A stretch of DNA of 64,000 bases, from NCBI RefSeq assembly GCF_013415485.1, contig NZ_JACBXS010000024.1:1-64000 (forward strand). The letters are read 5' to 3'. Positions within the stretch are counted from its first letter, which is position 1. Each line of letters opens with the position of its first letter. Positions 1 to 10,754 of this stretch are shown in pieces. The notes below the pieces were generated by a model that was not told where the DNA came from, did no database searches, and saw only the letters and a list, made by a program, of their open reading frames with translations. Position numbers and translations under genes: made by a program. This stretch comes from Rhabdonatronobacter sediminivivens (GTDB taxonomy: Bacteria; Pseudomonadota; Alphaproteobacteria; Rhodobacterales; Rhodobacteraceae).

Positions 1-521
1 TTCTAGGCAGTCAGTATGAATCAGAAATCAGGCCGGATGGGAATCCCAAGGATTCAGGTTGGTCGTGACCCACTCTAAGCCGCTGCTGAAGACCACACAC
101 CCGCTCATGACGACCACCTCAGCTGCCTCGGCAAAAACTTGTCCGACAATGACCTCGCCACAGAGCTACGCGAAGACGCCGCCGCCGCCACGGACCCCGC
201 AGCGCCCGAAAGCGAGAAGCAGCCGGCGCTTTACCGGTTGACGACGCGGCTGTCGGTCATGGTCACGCGTGACGGTAAGAGTGTTCTGGGGCCCGGAAGC
301 TCATCGGCGCGGTCCATGCCGGGCTGGCAGCATTGCGCGATCTTTCGCTTGCCATCCTGCGGTTCATCCTCCTGTAGGTCCCGCATCGCGCCGGTCTTCG
401 TAACTTGCCCGCAGCATATGAAACCGCACCCGCCGATGCCGGGAACAGGTTCTTGTCTTCGAGCTCGGGCGCGTTTCACCCATGGGTGCGTTTCGCAGGG
501 CCGGTCCGGGGCGTGCTGGTA
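1..521. other. Left-edge stretch with no convincing gene
   Basis: I see no recognisable protein in these 521 bases. Short open frames exist on both strands (for example 139-693 plus and 231-479 minus), but they match no family I know, and the plus frame continues antisense through the kinase gene. A small inverted repeat GAATCC-caa-GGATTC lies at 41-55. The stretch could hold a decayed gene or the end of a gene cut by the window edge. Confidence 0.5.
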
Positions 522-2750
522 TCACTCCGCAAGCGCTATGAGGCCCCTGCGGGCGTTTAGCAGGTCTTCGCGGGCCAAGGCGAGCAACCGGTCGATCTGC
601 GCCGCGGTGACCGGAAGCTGGCCGCGCAGGCGCTGTGCCTCATGCCCGGTCTGGCTCAGACCCAGGGTCAGGGCTGCGCCCTTGAGATTGTGAAGGACGC
701 CGTCCTGCACCTTCGGTGTGTCCGGTTCTTGCGCGTCACCTGCCGAGAGCAGGGACTGACGATGTGATGCAAGGTCAGCTTCGAACCGGTCGATCAGCTT
801 CAGGACAACTTCTGTGCCCATCGCCGCCGCCAGGTCATTCAACTGGGCGTCGGGGGCTGTCGCGTGATCCTCGGGACCCGTGGCGGAGGGGGGGGACTGC
901 TCCCGGGGGGAGGGCTCCGGGTGCTGTGGGGCCGTGCGACCCGCATGCAAGCGCCGGATCACCGCGTCCAGGGCGCGTGCGGTGACGGGTTTTGACAGGA
1001 AGTCATTCATCCCCGCACGCAGGCAGGCCTGCCTGTCTTCCTCGAACGCATTTGCGGTCACGCCGATGATCCGGATGTCGCGATCGAAGGCGCGGATGCG
1101 CCGGGTTGCCTCCAGCCCATCCATTTCTGGCATCTGCATGTCCATCAACACCAGATCCGGCGCCAGGGAGGGCAAGAGATCAACGGCCTTGCGACCGGTC
1201 CGGGCAGCATGCACCCGGTGGCCCAGGTGGTGCAGCAATCCGGTGATTACACCCAGATTGACCGGATTGTCCTCGGCCACCAGGATATCCAGCCCGGAAA
1301 CGGTGGCGGGCGGATCATCCGGTTGCGCCTGTAGGCTGGCGGCGTCCTTCCCGGGCAGGGGGGCGACGGGAAGCTCGAACCAGAACAGGCTGCCGTGCCC
1401 CGGGGTGCTTTCCACGCCGATCCTTCCGCCAAGGCCTTCCACAATCCGGCGGCAGATCGCCAGACCCAGCCCGGTTCCCTCGTAATTGCGGGCGTGCCCG
1501 TTGTCGATCTGACTGAAGTCCTTGAACAGCTTTGGGACATGCTCCGGCGCGATGCCGATTCCGTCATCCTCGACCTCGACCCGCAGCAGCCCGTCTTCGA
1601 GGATCTGACCACGCACCCTTACGCCGCCGGAATGCGTGAATTTCAGTCCGTTTCCGATCAGGTTCACCAGGACCTGGCGCAGGCGGGCATCATGGACCAT
1701 GACGTGCCGCTTCGGCAGATCAATGCTTAGTTCCAGCCCGGAGCCCTGCGCCTGTTCGGCAAAGGCCGACGCAAGCAGCCGCTCCAGCACTCCAAGATCG
1801 GTCTCGCTCCGGGCGGTATCTATGAGGCCCGCCTCCAGCCGTGAGAAATCCAGGATCCCGTCAATGAGGTCGCGCAGCAGGAATGCCTGGGCGCTGATCG
1901 TGTCCAGGCGGGCGTTGGCATCCCCGGGCAGGGCTTGCAGCGCCAGCAATTCTGCCGAACCGATGATACCGTTCAACGGGGTGCGGATTTCATGGCTCAT
2001 TGTGGCCAGGAAGACGGATTTTGCCGTGTTCGCAGCTTTCGCCCGCTGGGCGTGGCGTCGGCTGCGTTCTTCCTGCAACTCCATGCGTCGATAGGCATGT
2101 CCAAGTTGGCGGACCTGCAGCGTAAGAAGCAGAAAAATCCCGATACAGGCCCCGACCAGCACCAGGGCAAGCCAGCCCAAGTTGTCCTGCGTCTTGGAAC
2201 GCAGGGACCTGTCGGACACGCGCATCTGATTGGTTTCGGCGTTGGCCTGCAACAGCAGTTGATTTGCGCGGGCACGCCATTCATCCAGTTCCGAAGCCAG
2301 CCTGGCCACCCGGTCAATATAGGCCGCATCATCCGGTTGCAGGGCGTCCATGACCTCGGCCAGGTCAACCACATAGGCGGCGATCTCATGCGCGTGTTGC
2401 GACAGGGTCCCGTCGTTGCTGAGATTGAGGCGAAACGTGCCGCGTTCAAGCAGGCGCGCGCGGCTGTAGAGAATATCGAAATCCCGCATCAGGCGCGGAT
2501 GATACCCGGGATTGCCGGTTTCGGTGATCATCATCGCCTGGGCATGCAACTGCCGAATGTGCCGGTCCGTCTGAAACACGGCCCACATTGCATCTTCGCG
2601 CACCACGGCGTCCATTTCCCGGTCCGCATCCAGAAGGTTCATGAACTGAACCCCTGCGGCCAGTATGGCGGCCAGCGCGACCGAGCCAAGAAAAAGCAGG
2701 CCGATCCGGCCCAGCAGCGAGCTGCGCGCGGATCGGCGCCCTTTCTTCAA
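522..2750 (-). CDS. Membrane hybrid histidine kinase with receiver and Hpt domains
   Basis: Inner-membrane sensor kinase of 742 residues. Two transmembrane segments (about 12-35 and 191-211) flank a mostly helical periplasmic segment of about 155 residues. HisKA follows, with phospho-acceptor His253 in SHEIRTP. The HATPase domain shows the N box around 366-371, DDGIGI (395-400) and GTGLGL (425-430). A receiver (about 488-600) has Asp537 and Lys587, and a C-terminal Hpt domain has His687. All phosphorelay residues are present, so the enzyme should be active with internal His-Asp-His transfer. The start ATG overlaps the stop of the upstream exported protein gene (ATGA), so the two are translationally coupled and probably work together. 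No dedicated output regulator lies beside it; signal and target are unknown. Confidence 0.9.
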   Translation of the reverse strand: MKKGRRSARSSLLGRIGLLFLGSVALAAILAAGVQFMNLLDADREMDAVVREDAMWAVFQTDRHIRQLHAQAMMITETGNPGYHPRLMRDFDILYSRARLLERGTFRLNLSNDGTLSQHAHEIAAYVVDLAEVMDALQPDDAAYIDRVARLASELDEWRARANQLLLQANAETNQMRVSDRSLRSKTQDNLGWLALVLVGACIGIFLLLTLQVRQLGHAYRRMELQEERSRRHAQRAKAANTAKSVFLATMSHEIRTPLNGIIGSAELLALQALPGDANARLDTISAQAFLLRDLIDGILDFSRLEAGLIDTARSETDLGVLERLLASAFAEQAQGSGLELSIDLPKRHVMVHDARLRQVLVNLIGNGLKFTHSGGVRVRGQILEDGLLRVEVEDDGIGIAPEHVPKLFKDFSQIDNGHARNYEGTGLGLAICRRIVEGLGGRIGVESTPGHGSLFWFELPVAPLPGKDAASLQAQPDDPPATVSGLDILVAEDNPVNLGVITGLLHHLGHRVHAARTGRKAVDLLPSLAPDLVLMDMQMPEMDGLEATRRIRAFDRDIRIIGVTANAFEEDRQACLRAGMNDFLSKPVTARALDAVIRRLHAGRTAPQHPEPSPREQSPPSATGPEDHATAPDAQLNDLAAAMGTEVVLKLIDRFEADLASHRQSLLSAGDAQEPDTPKVQDGVLHNLKGAALTLGLSQTGHEAQRLRGQLPVTAAQIDRLLALAREDLLNARRGLIALAE

Positions 2751-3259
2751 GGCATGACCTCGATCTCGACGACCTGCCAGACCGAGCGCGAGAAAACGAG
2801 CTCGTTGTTGAGGTCCGGGTGCTCATCGAACGGGTAGATCACGAACAGCGGCCCCTTGTCACGTACCGACATCAGCGCGCCGCCATGGCGCACGGCCAGG
2901 ATGACGGGAATTGACTGGGCCTCCTCCAGTGGCATGCTGGCGGCATAGTCATTGACCGCGATGATCCGCAATTCCTGGCCTTTCGCACCCACGCTCGCCA
3001 TCAGATCCGACAGCAGCGGGCCCGAGAATTCCTGAACCCCGTCATACCAGGGGGTTTCGGTCAAGGTCAGGCGCTGGGGCAGGGCCTCGATCATGTCCAG
3101 ATCGAACTGTGCCGTACCACCAATGTTGGTATGAGAGATTTCGCCGGAAACGGTCAGTATGACCGGCCCCTCCGGCACCGGCAGGTCCTCGGCCATGGCG
3201 GTGCCGGCAAAGGCCATGACCGCAAGCTTGAGAACCAGACCGCGCAGGGTATTCTTCAT
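2747..3259 (-). CDS. Exported molybdopterin-oxidoreductase-fold protein coupled to sensor kinase
   Basis: Predicted periplasmic protein of 170 residues with a signal peptide (MKNTLRGL..., cleavage near AMA-ED). The start at 3259 has GAGGAG upstream; an open frame extends further 5' but without a signal-like N terminus. The body resembles the oxidoreductase molybdopterin-binding (sulfite-oxidase-like) fold, including the segments SGPLLSDLM, VNDYAASMP and PLFVIYPFD. It is short and I cannot identify the cysteine that would ligate molybdenum, so it may be a degenerate ligand- or redox-sensing version rather than an enzyme. Its stop overlaps the start of the hybrid kinase, which suggests it supplies or modulates the periplasmic signal. 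Family assignment is moderately sure; the role is inferred from coupling. Confidence 0.75.
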   Translation of the reverse strand: MKNTLRGLVLKLAVMAFAGTAMAEDLPVPEGPVILTVSGEISHTNIGGTAQFDLDMIEALPQRLTLTETPWYDGVQEFSGPLLSDLMASVGAKGQELRIIAVNDYAASMPLEEAQSIPVILAVRHGGALMSVRDKGPLFVIYPFDEHPDLNNELVFSRSVWQVVEIEVMP

Positions 3260-3328
3260 TTCACGCTCCTCTACTGAAAGCAGGTGGCTCCATGGAACCA
3301 CCTCGAAAGGAGGCTATCACATCAGGGA

Positions 3329-5647
3329 TTAATCAGAGGTTGCACCGAGCGGCAGGTTCTCCGTGCCCGCGTCCCTGTTCGTCGGTTTCAATGCAAGGAT
3401 CTTGGTGGCCAGATCCGAGGCGGTGAAAGGCTTGGACAGGCAGTCATCAAAGCCTGCAGCGCGGTATTCGGAAACCTGGTCTGGCCGGGCATTGGCGGTC
3501 ACCGCCAGCGCCGGCACCCTGAGGGCGCGGTGGATAGCTTCCTGCGCGCGGATCCTGCGAATGACCTCGGTCCCGGCCATCGCAGGCATGTTGATGTCCA
3601 GCAGGACCAGGTCGAACGGCGTCTGGTGCCAGGCGCTCAGGGCTTCGGGGCCATCATAAGACAGCGTCACCCTGGCCCCCATCCTGCGCAGCATCACCTG
3701 CAGGATCCGCAGGTTGGTCATGTTGTCATCGGCGACCAGCACATGGCTGCCTGAAAGAGGGCTTTTTGCGCGGGTGTCGCGTGCCGTCGCCGCCCGAGTT
3801 GGAGCAACGGGCAGCGGCAGCGAGACCCGTATCTGCGTTCCCATCCCGGGGGTCGAGGTTATCTGGAAATCGCCCTGCATCGCCTCTGTCAGCCATTTGA
3901 CGATGCTCAACCCCAGCCCTGCCCCCTGGTAGCGGCGCGCAATGCCGTCATCGATCTGGACAAAGGGCAGCAGCGCGCGCTCCTGCTCTGCCCTGGTCAT
4001 GCCGATGCCGGTGTCGCTGACCGTGCAGATCACCCGCGCGGGATCCGACAGATACAGCCCCACGCTGACCTGACCCTGCGCGGTGAACTTGATCGCATTG
4101 GACACCAGCGCGCGGATGATCGCAGCGAAGCGTGCGCTGTCACCCCGGCGCAGCCCGTCCCGAGGGCCGGATATCTCCTGCTCGAACCCGAGCTCACGCG
4201 TCTGTGCCTCCTGTGCATAGGGCGTGACACTTTGTTCAAGCGCCTTGACGGGGTCAAAGGGGGCCGCGTCCAGCGTGATCTTGCCCTCTTCCATGTCGGC
4301 GACATCGATCACATCGGACAACACGCCGGACAGGCGCAGCGCCTGCGTTCGGATTTCCGCCAGATCGGCATGCAGTGCCGCCATGTCCAGGTCACCGTTT
4401 GCCACTTCGGACAGGCCGATGATCGCCGTGAGCGGGGTGCGCATTTCGTGGCTGATCGTGGCCAGAAAGATCGATTTTGCCTTGCTGGCCTGCGCGGCCT
4501 GATCGCGGGTGGCAGTGATTTCGGTCACATCGCTGGCATGGCCGCGATAGCCGCCAAAGGTGCCTGATCCATCGAAAAACGGGGTCGCGTTGACCTGGAG
4601 GATGCGTTGCCCACCATCGGACGTGCGGGTCTTTATCATCACGCCTTGCAGCGCGGGATGCGGCGCCGCGAAGAGCGACTCAACCCCGGTGTCATGCTGC
4701 AGGGGGTCAGCAAATTGCAACTGCAGGTCACCGATCGGCATACCGATCAGTTGCTGCGGTGTTGCGCCCAGGCCTGCGGCCATGGCATCGGACGCGTATC
4801 GGAACCGTAACCTGCTGTCCAGTTCGAAGAACCACGCGCCGCTGACGCGCGCGATATCCGACAGCCTCGACTCCGCGACTGCATGGGCCTGACGGGTTTT
4901 GACAAGGTCCGTGACATCCGACACGGTGGCCACGATATGCCGAACAGTGCCATCGGCTTCGGCAACAGGGCGCAGGCTGACTTCTGCCCAGGCCGCGCCA
5001 TCGCCCAGGGGATCGGCCAGGGTGAAGCTGCCTGCGCTGCAGGTTCCGATGGCCTGTTTCAGCTTGGCCACCGTTTCCGAGGGGGCTCCATCCTGCCACA
5101 GATCGGCCAGACGCATGCGTTGCAATGCGTCTGCCGTCATGCCCAGCCGGGCGCGAAAGGGTTCACTTGTGTACAGGATGGGCGCCCCGGGACGGCGGGC
5201 ATCGCCGATGGCGACATTCGCGCCCGCGGCCGCGATCAGGGTTTCCAGCAGCGTCTGTCCGGCTGCCGCATCCTTTTGCGCCTTGTGCAAGGCCAGCAGA
5301 TTGCGCACGCGCAAGCGCAGCTCTTCGATCTGCAGGGGCTTTTCCAGAAAGTCATTGGCACCAGCACGGATGGCGGCAAGCCGTGTCTGCCGGTCGCTGT
5401 CCCCGGTGATGACAATGGCGGGCAGGTGCCTCGTGGCGGGAAGGGCGCGCAGGCGCGCGATCGCCTCGATACCTGTCAGGTCCGGAAGCTGGTTGTCGAA
5501 GATGGCCAGATCCACCGCATCCTGACAGGCGTGGAGCCCGTCTTCGGCCATGGTTAGGGGAATGACCTCGTAGCCGGGCACGGCCTGCAATGCCATTGTA
5601 ATGACATCCAGAATGACCGTGTTATCCTCAACAATTACAATACGCAT
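3329..5647 (-). CDS. Cytoplasmic receiver-PAS-kinase-receiver hybrid protein
   Basis: Soluble hybrid histidine kinase of 772 residues with no transmembrane segments. An N-terminal receiver has Asp51 and Lys103 (LEKP). Two PAS-like sensor regions follow (about 135-250 and 260-380). HisKA has His400 in SHEMRTP, the HATPase carries SNAIKFT, DTGIGM and GAGLGLS motifs, and a second complete receiver is at the C terminus (VLVADDN, LLDINMP, LSKPF). The leading receiver implies that another kinase, possibly the membrane kinase just downstream, feeds into it. Only 69 bases separate it from the exported protein gene, so these three genes may form one leftward operon. There is no output or DNA-binding domain. 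Ligand and target are unknown. Confidence 0.9.
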   Translation of the reverse strand: MRIVIVEDNTVILDVITMALQAVPGYEVIPLTMAEDGLHACQDAVDLAIFDNQLPDLTGIEAIARLRALPATRHLPAIVITGDSDRQTRLAAIRAGANDFLEKPLQIEELRLRVRNLLALHKAQKDAAAGQTLLETLIAAAGANVAIGDARRPGAPILYTSEPFRARLGMTADALQRMRLADLWQDGAPSETVAKLKQAIGTCSAGSFTLADPLGDGAAWAEVSLRPVAEADGTVRHIVATVSDVTDLVKTRQAHAVAESRLSDIARVSGAWFFELDSRLRFRYASDAMAAGLGATPQQLIGMPIGDLQLQFADPLQHDTGVESLFAAPHPALQGVMIKTRTSDGGQRILQVNATPFFDGSGTFGGYRGHASDVTEITATRDQAAQASKAKSIFLATISHEMRTPLTAIIGLSEVANGDLDMAALHADLAEIRTQALRLSGVLSDVIDVADMEEGKITLDAAPFDPVKALEQSVTPYAQEAQTRELGFEQEISGPRDGLRRGDSARFAAIIRALVSNAIKFTAQGQVSVGLYLSDPARVICTVSDTGIGMTRAEQERALLPFVQIDDGIARRYQGAGLGLSIVKWLTEAMQGDFQITSTPGMGTQIRVSLPLPVAPTRAATARDTRAKSPLSGSHVLVADDNMTNLRILQVMLRRMGARVTLSYDGPEALSAWHQTPFDLVLLDINMPAMAGTEVIRRIRAQEAIHRALRVPALAVTANARPDQVSEYRAAGFDDCLSKPFTASDLATKILALKPTNRDAGTENLPLGATSD

Positions 5648-5891
5648 GGACCCCCCGGGTATACCGGTCGCTTCAGTCTATTCGGTGCGGATCAATGATC
5701 TGTTGTCTGCTCTTTCACAGCAGGTCGGCTTCCTGCCCTGTTCGGTTGCTCCGCGCGTGCCCCCAAAGATCGCACGGTCGTTTCCGCAATCCGGGATGTC
5801 CCCGGTCCTGATGCACACCGGCAATGCGAAAGAGCCGTGCCGATGCCGCAGGACCTGCCCTGGCCTGGGGCGCCGGGCAAACTGTCTGGGT

Positions 5892-5917
5892 TCGGGGGCC
5901 TGTTTCCAGGCCCCCGA
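5892..5917 (-). terminator. Hairpin downstream of the MCP gene
   Basis: A perfect 11-bp inverted repeat (TCGGGGGCCTG / CAGGCCCCCGA) with a 4-base loop begins 9 bases after the stop of the leftward MCP gene. It lacks a clear U tract on either strand, so it may stop transcription inefficiently or mark the 3' end of the cheB-to-MCP transcript. Confidence 0.55.
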
Positions 5918-5925
5918 CATCGCGC

Positions 5926-8139
5926 TCAGAAATCGAGGAACTCTCCGCCAACCGCCTTCTGGCGCTGCTCGGGCTGCTCCGAGCGAAGCTTGACGATCTT
6001 TTCCGGTGTCGCGCTGCCAGACTGTCCCCCCCGAAGCGAAGGCAACTGGGACTTCGCGCCGCGCTGGATCTTGAACCCTTCGAATTCGCGCTGAAGGTTG
6101 TCCGCCTGCCGCTGAAGCGAGTTGGCTGCGGCATTGGTTTCCTCGGCCACGGCGGCATTTTGCTGCGTGACCTGGTCAAGCTGGCTGACCCCGGAGTTGA
6201 CCTCGCCCAGGCCGGTCGATTGTTCGGCAGCACTCACCGCGATGGCTGACACCTCCTCCGATACATCGATGGCCTTGCTCAGGATCTCTTCCAGGCTCTG
6301 CCCTGTCTTGCCCACCAGGGTCGACCCGGTTTCAACCTGCGTGGCACTTTCCGAAATCAGCGCCTTGATCTCGCGCGCCGAATCCGATGCCCGCTGCGCA
6401 AGCCCCCGCACCTCAGAGGCGACGACGGCAAAGCCACGGCCCGCTTCGCCCGCGCGGGCCGCCTCGACCCCTGCGTTCAGGGCAAGCAGGTTGGTCTGGA
6501 AGGCAATGTCATCGATCACACCGATGATGCGATTGATCTGTTCCGAAGACTTTTCGATGTTCTTCATGGCGGCAACAGCATCGCGCACCACGGCGGCGCC
6601 GGATTCCGCGATGGAGCGGTTATCTTCGGAAACCTTCTGGGCGTTCTTTGCCCGGGTTGCAGTCGAGCGGACGCTTTCCGTCAGCTGGTTGAGCGCCGCC
6701 GCGGATTGTTCCAGCGTTGCCGCCTGGGTCTCCGCACGGCTGGACAGATCCTGTGCGGCGGCCGTGATCTCTTCAGAGCCAGAGCGCACATTATCCGCAA
6801 CTTCCGATGCCCGAGACAGGGTCGCCGACAGGGTTGTCGTCACGCTGTTGAACGCCTCGCGCAGCGATTCGTACTCACTGGGGAACGGATCATGCGCGGG
6901 GCTGTCGATCGTATGCGTGACGTCACCCTGGGCCAACCGGTTCAGCCCGTCACCAATATCGCGGACCACCCGGGCCTGCGTTCTGACCTGCGCTTCGCGC
7001 ACGACCTCGGCTTCCTCCTGCTTGATGCGGGCGCTTTCCTCGGCCGAAAGGCGCTGAACGGCATTCTCCTTGAACACGCTGAGCGCCTGCGAAAGCTGCG
7101 CCAGATCCCCGGTTCCCTGGTCACCTGTGATGACGACATCCAGATCGCCAGAGGCCAGGCGACGGGTCTGGTCCACGGTGGCCGACAGCCGCCGCGAGAG
7201 CGCGATGGACAGGAAGGCCCCCAGCCCCGCAGCAATGACCGAGGCAAAGAAAACCCCGGCGAGGATGGAGGAGACAATATCCGAAATCATCCCCCGCGCC
7301 CTGCTCGACAGGGTGTCGCGGATGGTGTCCGCCTGATTGCGGACCAGTTCCATGACCTGATGCACCTGCTCCGAGGTGGCGGTCACCACGGACAGGGCTT
7401 CACGGCTGTCGATCTCGATGCTCTGCAGGTTATTGGCGATGGCCCAGAAGGCGGGCACACCGCGCTGCGCATCGGCCAGAATGCCGCGTTCCTCCAGGGT
7501 CAGGGCCGTCGTGGGGATGCGCCCCAGCGACGCCAGCGTCCGCTCATAGGGATCAAGCGCACTTTCGAATTCGGCAACATCGCCCGAGGCGATGAAACGG
7601 TCGATCCGAACCCGGGCAAGCAGAAAGTTCTCCGAGGCCCGCAATGCGTGATAGGCCAAGTCGATCTCGGACCGGTTTTCCAGCGAGGTCAGCAGGCTGC
7701 CGATGGTGCGGCGATACTTGATCCCTTCATCCGCAATCTGTTGCACAAGATCGTTGCGTTCAACATAGACTGGAACGAAGGCTTCAACCTCGGCAATGTG
7801 ACGTGTCTTGAGCGAAACCATGCGATCGGCGGAGGTGATGTCGCGTTCCGCCAGGGCCTGGGCCTGATCGCGCACGCTCTCCATCACGGTGACGATTGTC
7901 GCACCCGTGACGCCCTCGTGCCCGTCGACAAAATGCTCCACCGTCAGGCCGGCGTTGCTCACCGAGGCTTCAAGATCGGCGGCATCGACGGAAATCTGAG
8001 CCGCGCCTTCGAAATCGGCAAACAGGTCATACAGATGGTTCAATCTGTCCCAACTGAATACAGCCAGTGCGATGAACAGGAGGAGGACTATGGAAAACCC
8101 AGTGGCGATCTGGGTTCCGAACTTGATATTGTTGAGCAT
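5926..8139 (-). CDS. Methyl-accepting chemotaxis protein, transmembrane
   Basis: Chemoreceptor of about 737 residues. TM1 is near residues 9-29. A long helical periplasmic sensor region (about 30-285) follows, then TM2, a HAMP domain, a second HAMP-like linker containing SPAHDPFP, and a full signalling domain with the hairpin tip ([20 protein letters not shown]). I chose ATG 8139 because a TGAGG motif lies about 9 bases upstream; a TTG four codons earlier has no better signal. No C-terminal CheR-tethering pentapeptide is seen; the protein ends GGEFLDF. It is the last gene of the leftward cheB-cheD-MCP unit. The ligand is unknown. Confidence 0.92.
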   Translation of the reverse strand: MLNNIKFGTQIATGFSIVLLLFIALAVFSWDRLNHLYDLFADFEGAAQISVDAADLEASVSNAGLTVEHFVDGHEGVTGATIVTVMESVRDQAQALAERDITSADRMVSLKTRHIAEVEAFVPVYVERNDLVQQIADEGIKYRRTIGSLLTSLENRSEIDLAYHALRASENFLLARVRIDRFIASGDVAEFESALDPYERTLASLGRIPTTALTLEERGILADAQRGVPAFWAIANNLQSIEIDSREALSVVTATSEQVHQVMELVRNQADTIRDTLSSRARGMISDIVSSILAGVFFASVIAAGLGAFLSIALSRRLSATVDQTRRLASGDLDVVITGDQGTGDLAQLSQALSVFKENAVQRLSAEESARIKQEEAEVVREAQVRTQARVVRDIGDGLNRLAQGDVTHTIDSPAHDPFPSEYESLREAFNSVTTTLSATLSRASEVADNVRSGSEEITAAAQDLSSRAETQAATLEQSAAALNQLTESVRSTATRAKNAQKVSEDNRSIAESGAAVVRDAVAAMKNIEKSSEQINRIIGVIDDIAFQTNLLALNAGVEAARAGEAGRGFAVVASEVRGLAQRASDSAREIKALISESATQVETGSTLVGKTGQSLEEILSKAIDVSEEVSAIAVSAAEQSTGLGEVNSGVSQLDQVTQQNAAVAEETNAAANSLQRQADNLQREFEGFKIQRGAKSQLPSLRGGQSGSATPEKIVKLRSEQPEQRQKAVGGEFLDF

Positions 8140-8189
8140 GGCAAACCTCAAGAGTTGAGCTGGGACGGGCAGCGCTTGGCGCTGAAATG

Positions 8190-9842
8190 TCAGGCCCGTG
8201 CCCCTGCGGCACGATAGGACGGAAGTGTTGAAGAATTCGTTGCTGCCCCCGGGTCCGAGAAATCCAGATCCACGGGTTGGGCCGGGGTCTTGTAGGCGGC
8301 AAGGGTGGTGACCAGGTCATCGGATTTGTCCGTGACCCCAGACACCAGCGTTCGGGTATGCCCGACCGCCGACAAGGTCTGTCTGGTCAGCTTGTCTGAT
8401 TGGTCGATGCTGGCCTTGGCAGACCGAAGATCGGCATTCTGTTCGCTGGACGATGCCACCATCAGGTCGATCATCTCGCGCACGCGCACCGCACGGGTCA
8501 CAATCTGCGAGAGCGCCTCTCCGGTCTTGCTCACCAGTTCCGAACCGGTCTTCACATGGGTCTCGCTTTGGGAAATCAGCGAGCGGATCTCACGCGCCGA
8601 GCCTGTCGCGCGCTCGGCCAGGCCACGCACCTCGGTCGCCACCACGGCAAAGCCCTTGCCCGCTTCCCCGGCGCGCGCTGCTTCAACACCGGCGTTGAGG
8701 GCCAGAAGATTGGTCTGGAAGGCGATATCCTCGATCACGCCGATGATTCGGGTGATCTGGTTCGAGCTTTGCTCGATCGCATGCATGGCCGATATCGCCT
8801 GTTTGACGACCTCACCCCCGGCTTCGGCCAGGGTCTGGTTTTCCTGGCTTTCCACTTCGGCCTTGCGCGCGGTGTCCAGGCTGGCGGTCAGGTTGTCCAG
8901 GGCAACCTGAAGCGCCTGCGTGCTTGCGGCCATGTTCGCGGCCTGCTCATTGGCGGAATTGTCGACATCCTGCGCCGCCTGGCCGATTTCGGTCGCATCA
9001 ACCCTGAGCGCGCCCGACACCGTATCGACATGTTCGATCAGGTCATCCAGTTGCTGCAGGGTGTTGTTGAAGGCAGAACGAAGGGCTTCATATTCTGCGG
9101 GGAATGGATCATGTGCGGGGCTGTCGATGGGCCTGGACAGGTCGCCCCGGGCAAGCCGGGTCAGCCCGGCTTCGATGTCCGTGACAACGCGGTGCTGAAC
9201 CGCCATGCGGGCCGCGCGCTCCTGGGATTCAGCCTCGAACTGGAGGTCGCGCTCCCGGCGCAGGTCATCGGCCTCCTGCAGGGCTTGCCGGGATCTGGCT
9301 TCCTCCCGCGCGGCCCTGTCAAAGGCCTGGACCACCAGGACACTGATCAGGATCAGCGCCGCCGCTTCGGCGACCAGGATCACCGCATGCACCATCACCC
9401 GGCCCAGATCGGCCGCACCGTAGAATACCGCGCCGGGCATCACGAATGTCAGCGCCAGGTGATGCACGGCGACAAGGCCCGTGAAGGTCACGATCGCGCG
9501 CCAGTTGCAATAGATGCCCAGAATTGCGAGCGCGGCAAAGAACTGCATGTGCATGTCGCCCTGCCATACATGCCCTTCGAAGGTATAGACGATCAACGCC
9601 ACGGCCAGCGCCAGCGCCGTTGCGCTGACCAGCTGGTTGCGCTGTGATCCGCGCGCGCTGAAGAAATCCAGCGTGTTGATCGCGGCCAGGGCGGCAACGG
9701 CCAGCATGGCGGCCGGGTTCACATTGCCGATCAGAAATCCCGCGATCACAGCCTGGGCCACGATCCCCCAAAGCAGGAGCATGATCCAGAAGCCTCCGGT
9801 TTCGCGCAGTTTCTGAAGTGTATCCGTCGTACTCGTCGTCAT
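8190..9842 (-). CDS. Methyl-accepting chemotaxis protein with integral-membrane sensor module
   Basis: Chemoreceptor of 550 residues with an unusual input. Residues about 18-190 form five or six closely spaced hydrophobic segments with hardly any periplasmic domain, then a short linker and a standard signalling domain ([20 protein letters not shown] tip). The hydrophobic module contains several histidines within or beside helices (MHMQ, VHHL, VMVHA), a pattern known in a family of alphaproteobacterial receptors. These may bind a metal or heme, or sense the membrane redox state; that is inference. The linker shares the SPAHDPFP motif with the neighbouring MCP. One base separates it from the upstream small membrane protein gene, so they are co-translated. 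Confidence 0.9.
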   Translation of the reverse strand: MTTSTTDTLQKLRETGGFWIMLLLWGIVAQAVIAGFLIGNVNPAAMLAVAALAAINTLDFFSARGSQRNQLVSATALALAVALIVYTFEGHVWQGDMHMQFFAALAILGIYCNWRAIVTFTGLVAVHHLALTFVMPGAVFYGAADLGRVMVHAVILVAEAAALILISVLVVQAFDRAAREEARSRQALQEADDLRRERDLQFEAESQERAARMAVQHRVVTDIEAGLTRLARGDLSRPIDSPAHDPFPAEYEALRSAFNNTLQQLDDLIEHVDTVSGALRVDATEIGQAAQDVDNSANEQAANMAASTQALQVALDNLTASLDTARKAEVESQENQTLAEAGGEVVKQAISAMHAIEQSSNQITRIIGVIEDIAFQTNLLALNAGVEAARAGEAGKGFAVVATEVRGLAERATGSAREIRSLISQSETHVKTGSELVSKTGEALSQIVTRAVRVREMIDLMVASSSEQNADLRSAKASIDQSDKLTRQTLSAVGHTRTLVSGVTDKSDDLVTTLAAYKTPAQPVDLDFSDPGAATNSSTLPSYRAAGARA

Positions 9843-9843
9843 G

Positions 9844-10224
9844 TCATGGAGTCCTCATTGCACCACATGGGGGTTCAAAACTGCCTGACACCCGCAGTGC
9901 GCGCCCAACGCGCCAGCTGTTGAGCTGCGCACGGGTCGCAATCGGGGCCTGGCTCAGGTCAAGGGCGATCAATCTGCCGTTCCAGCGGAAATCCCGCATG
10001 GGCAGGTCAAGCGCCGCAAGGTCTGCCGACAGCTCCTGTGCGGGCACCCATGGCGGGTAGATCAGGGCCGCGACCGCATCGTCCTTCGAGGGGGCAAGCC
10101 GCAGGGCCATCAGGAAAAGCAACCCCATGACCCCCAGCGCAAGCGCCGGGCCAAAGCCTGCGCCCGCGCCGCGGGGCGGGACGCATGGACCTGTCAGGTC
10201 TTGCGCCCGGGCGTGCCCGGTCAT
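9844..10224 (-). CDS. Unknown single-pass membrane protein in che operon
   Basis: Protein of 126 residues that I do not recognise. After about 25 hydrophilic residues there is one hydrophobic helix (roughly 27-45), then an 80-residue soluble tail rich in Asp, Leu and Arg, with no cysteine pair or known motif. It begins at an ATGA overlap with cheD and ends one base before the MCP start, so it is embedded in the operon and probably serves chemotaxis, for example receptor array placement or adaptation control. That role is inferred only from position. Confidence 0.7.
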   Translation of the reverse strand: MTGHARAQDLTGPCVPPRGAGAGFGPALALGVMGLLFLMALRLAPSKDDAVAALIYPPWVPAQELSADLAALDLPMRDFRWNGRLIALDLSQAPIATRAQLNSWRVGRALRVSGSFEPPCGAMRTP

Positions 10225-10754
10225 CCGTCGGCCCCATCGAAAAGTTCGAAATTGCTGGTCTGCCGGGGCCGGGGGGCTTCAGCAGGCAGGGCATTCTGCG
10301 GCGCCAGACGCTGGATCTGCACCCGGCCGGTGGTTGGCCAGAAGCGCATGCGCCGGGCCTGTTCCCCGCCGAGGTCACTGCTGATGACCGGGATCCCTTC
10401 GTCGCGCAGGAATTTTTCGGCTGCTTTGGCATTGGCGCCCCCGATGTCGGGCAGGTTGCGCATGATCCGCGCGCCACCGAACAATTTTGCTTCCAGCCGC
10501 CGCTTCTGCGCCCCGCGACGCAGCAGGGAGTTGACCAGCACTTCCATCGCGGCGGCTGCGTAGCGGATATCGACCGGTCCGTTGCCGGGGTCTGACAGAA
10601 GGAAGTGATTCGCCCCGCCGATCCGTGCCAGCGGATCATAGATGCAGGCCGCAACGCAGGACCCCAGTATGGTCGAAATCACCTCATCCGGGGCATCCGA
10701 CACACAGTGCTCCCCCTGGATGATATGGCGAACCTTTTCAGTGCGCCCCGCCAT
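10221..10754 (-). CDS. cheD: Chemoreceptor glutamine deamidase CheD
   Basis: CheD of 177 residues deamidates specific glutamines in MCPs and in many bacteria works with phosphatases or CheB. The active-site Cys33 sits in LGSCVAACIYD and His50 in GGANHFLL. The C-terminal part contains the usual GG-x-(A)RIMRNLPDIG stretch. The start is ambiguous between GTG 10757 and ATG 10754; I give the ATG, which overlaps the cheB stop (TGATG). It lies between cheB and a small membrane protein gene in a leftward unit. Confidence 0.93.
   Translation of the reverse strand: MAGRTEKVRHIIQGEHCVSDAPDEVISTILGSCVAACIYDPLARIGGANHFLLSDPGNGPVDIRYAAAAMEVLVNSLLRRGAQKRRLEAKLFGGARIMRNLPDIGGANAKAAEKFLRDEGIPVISSDLGGEQARRMRFWPTTGRVQIQRLAPQNALPAEAPRPRQTSNFELFDGADG

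Noticed and set aside
139-693. Plus-strand frame at the left edge as a gene remnant
   Set aside because: No family resemblance; its second half is antisense to the kinase gene. The 231-479 minus frame is equally unsupported.
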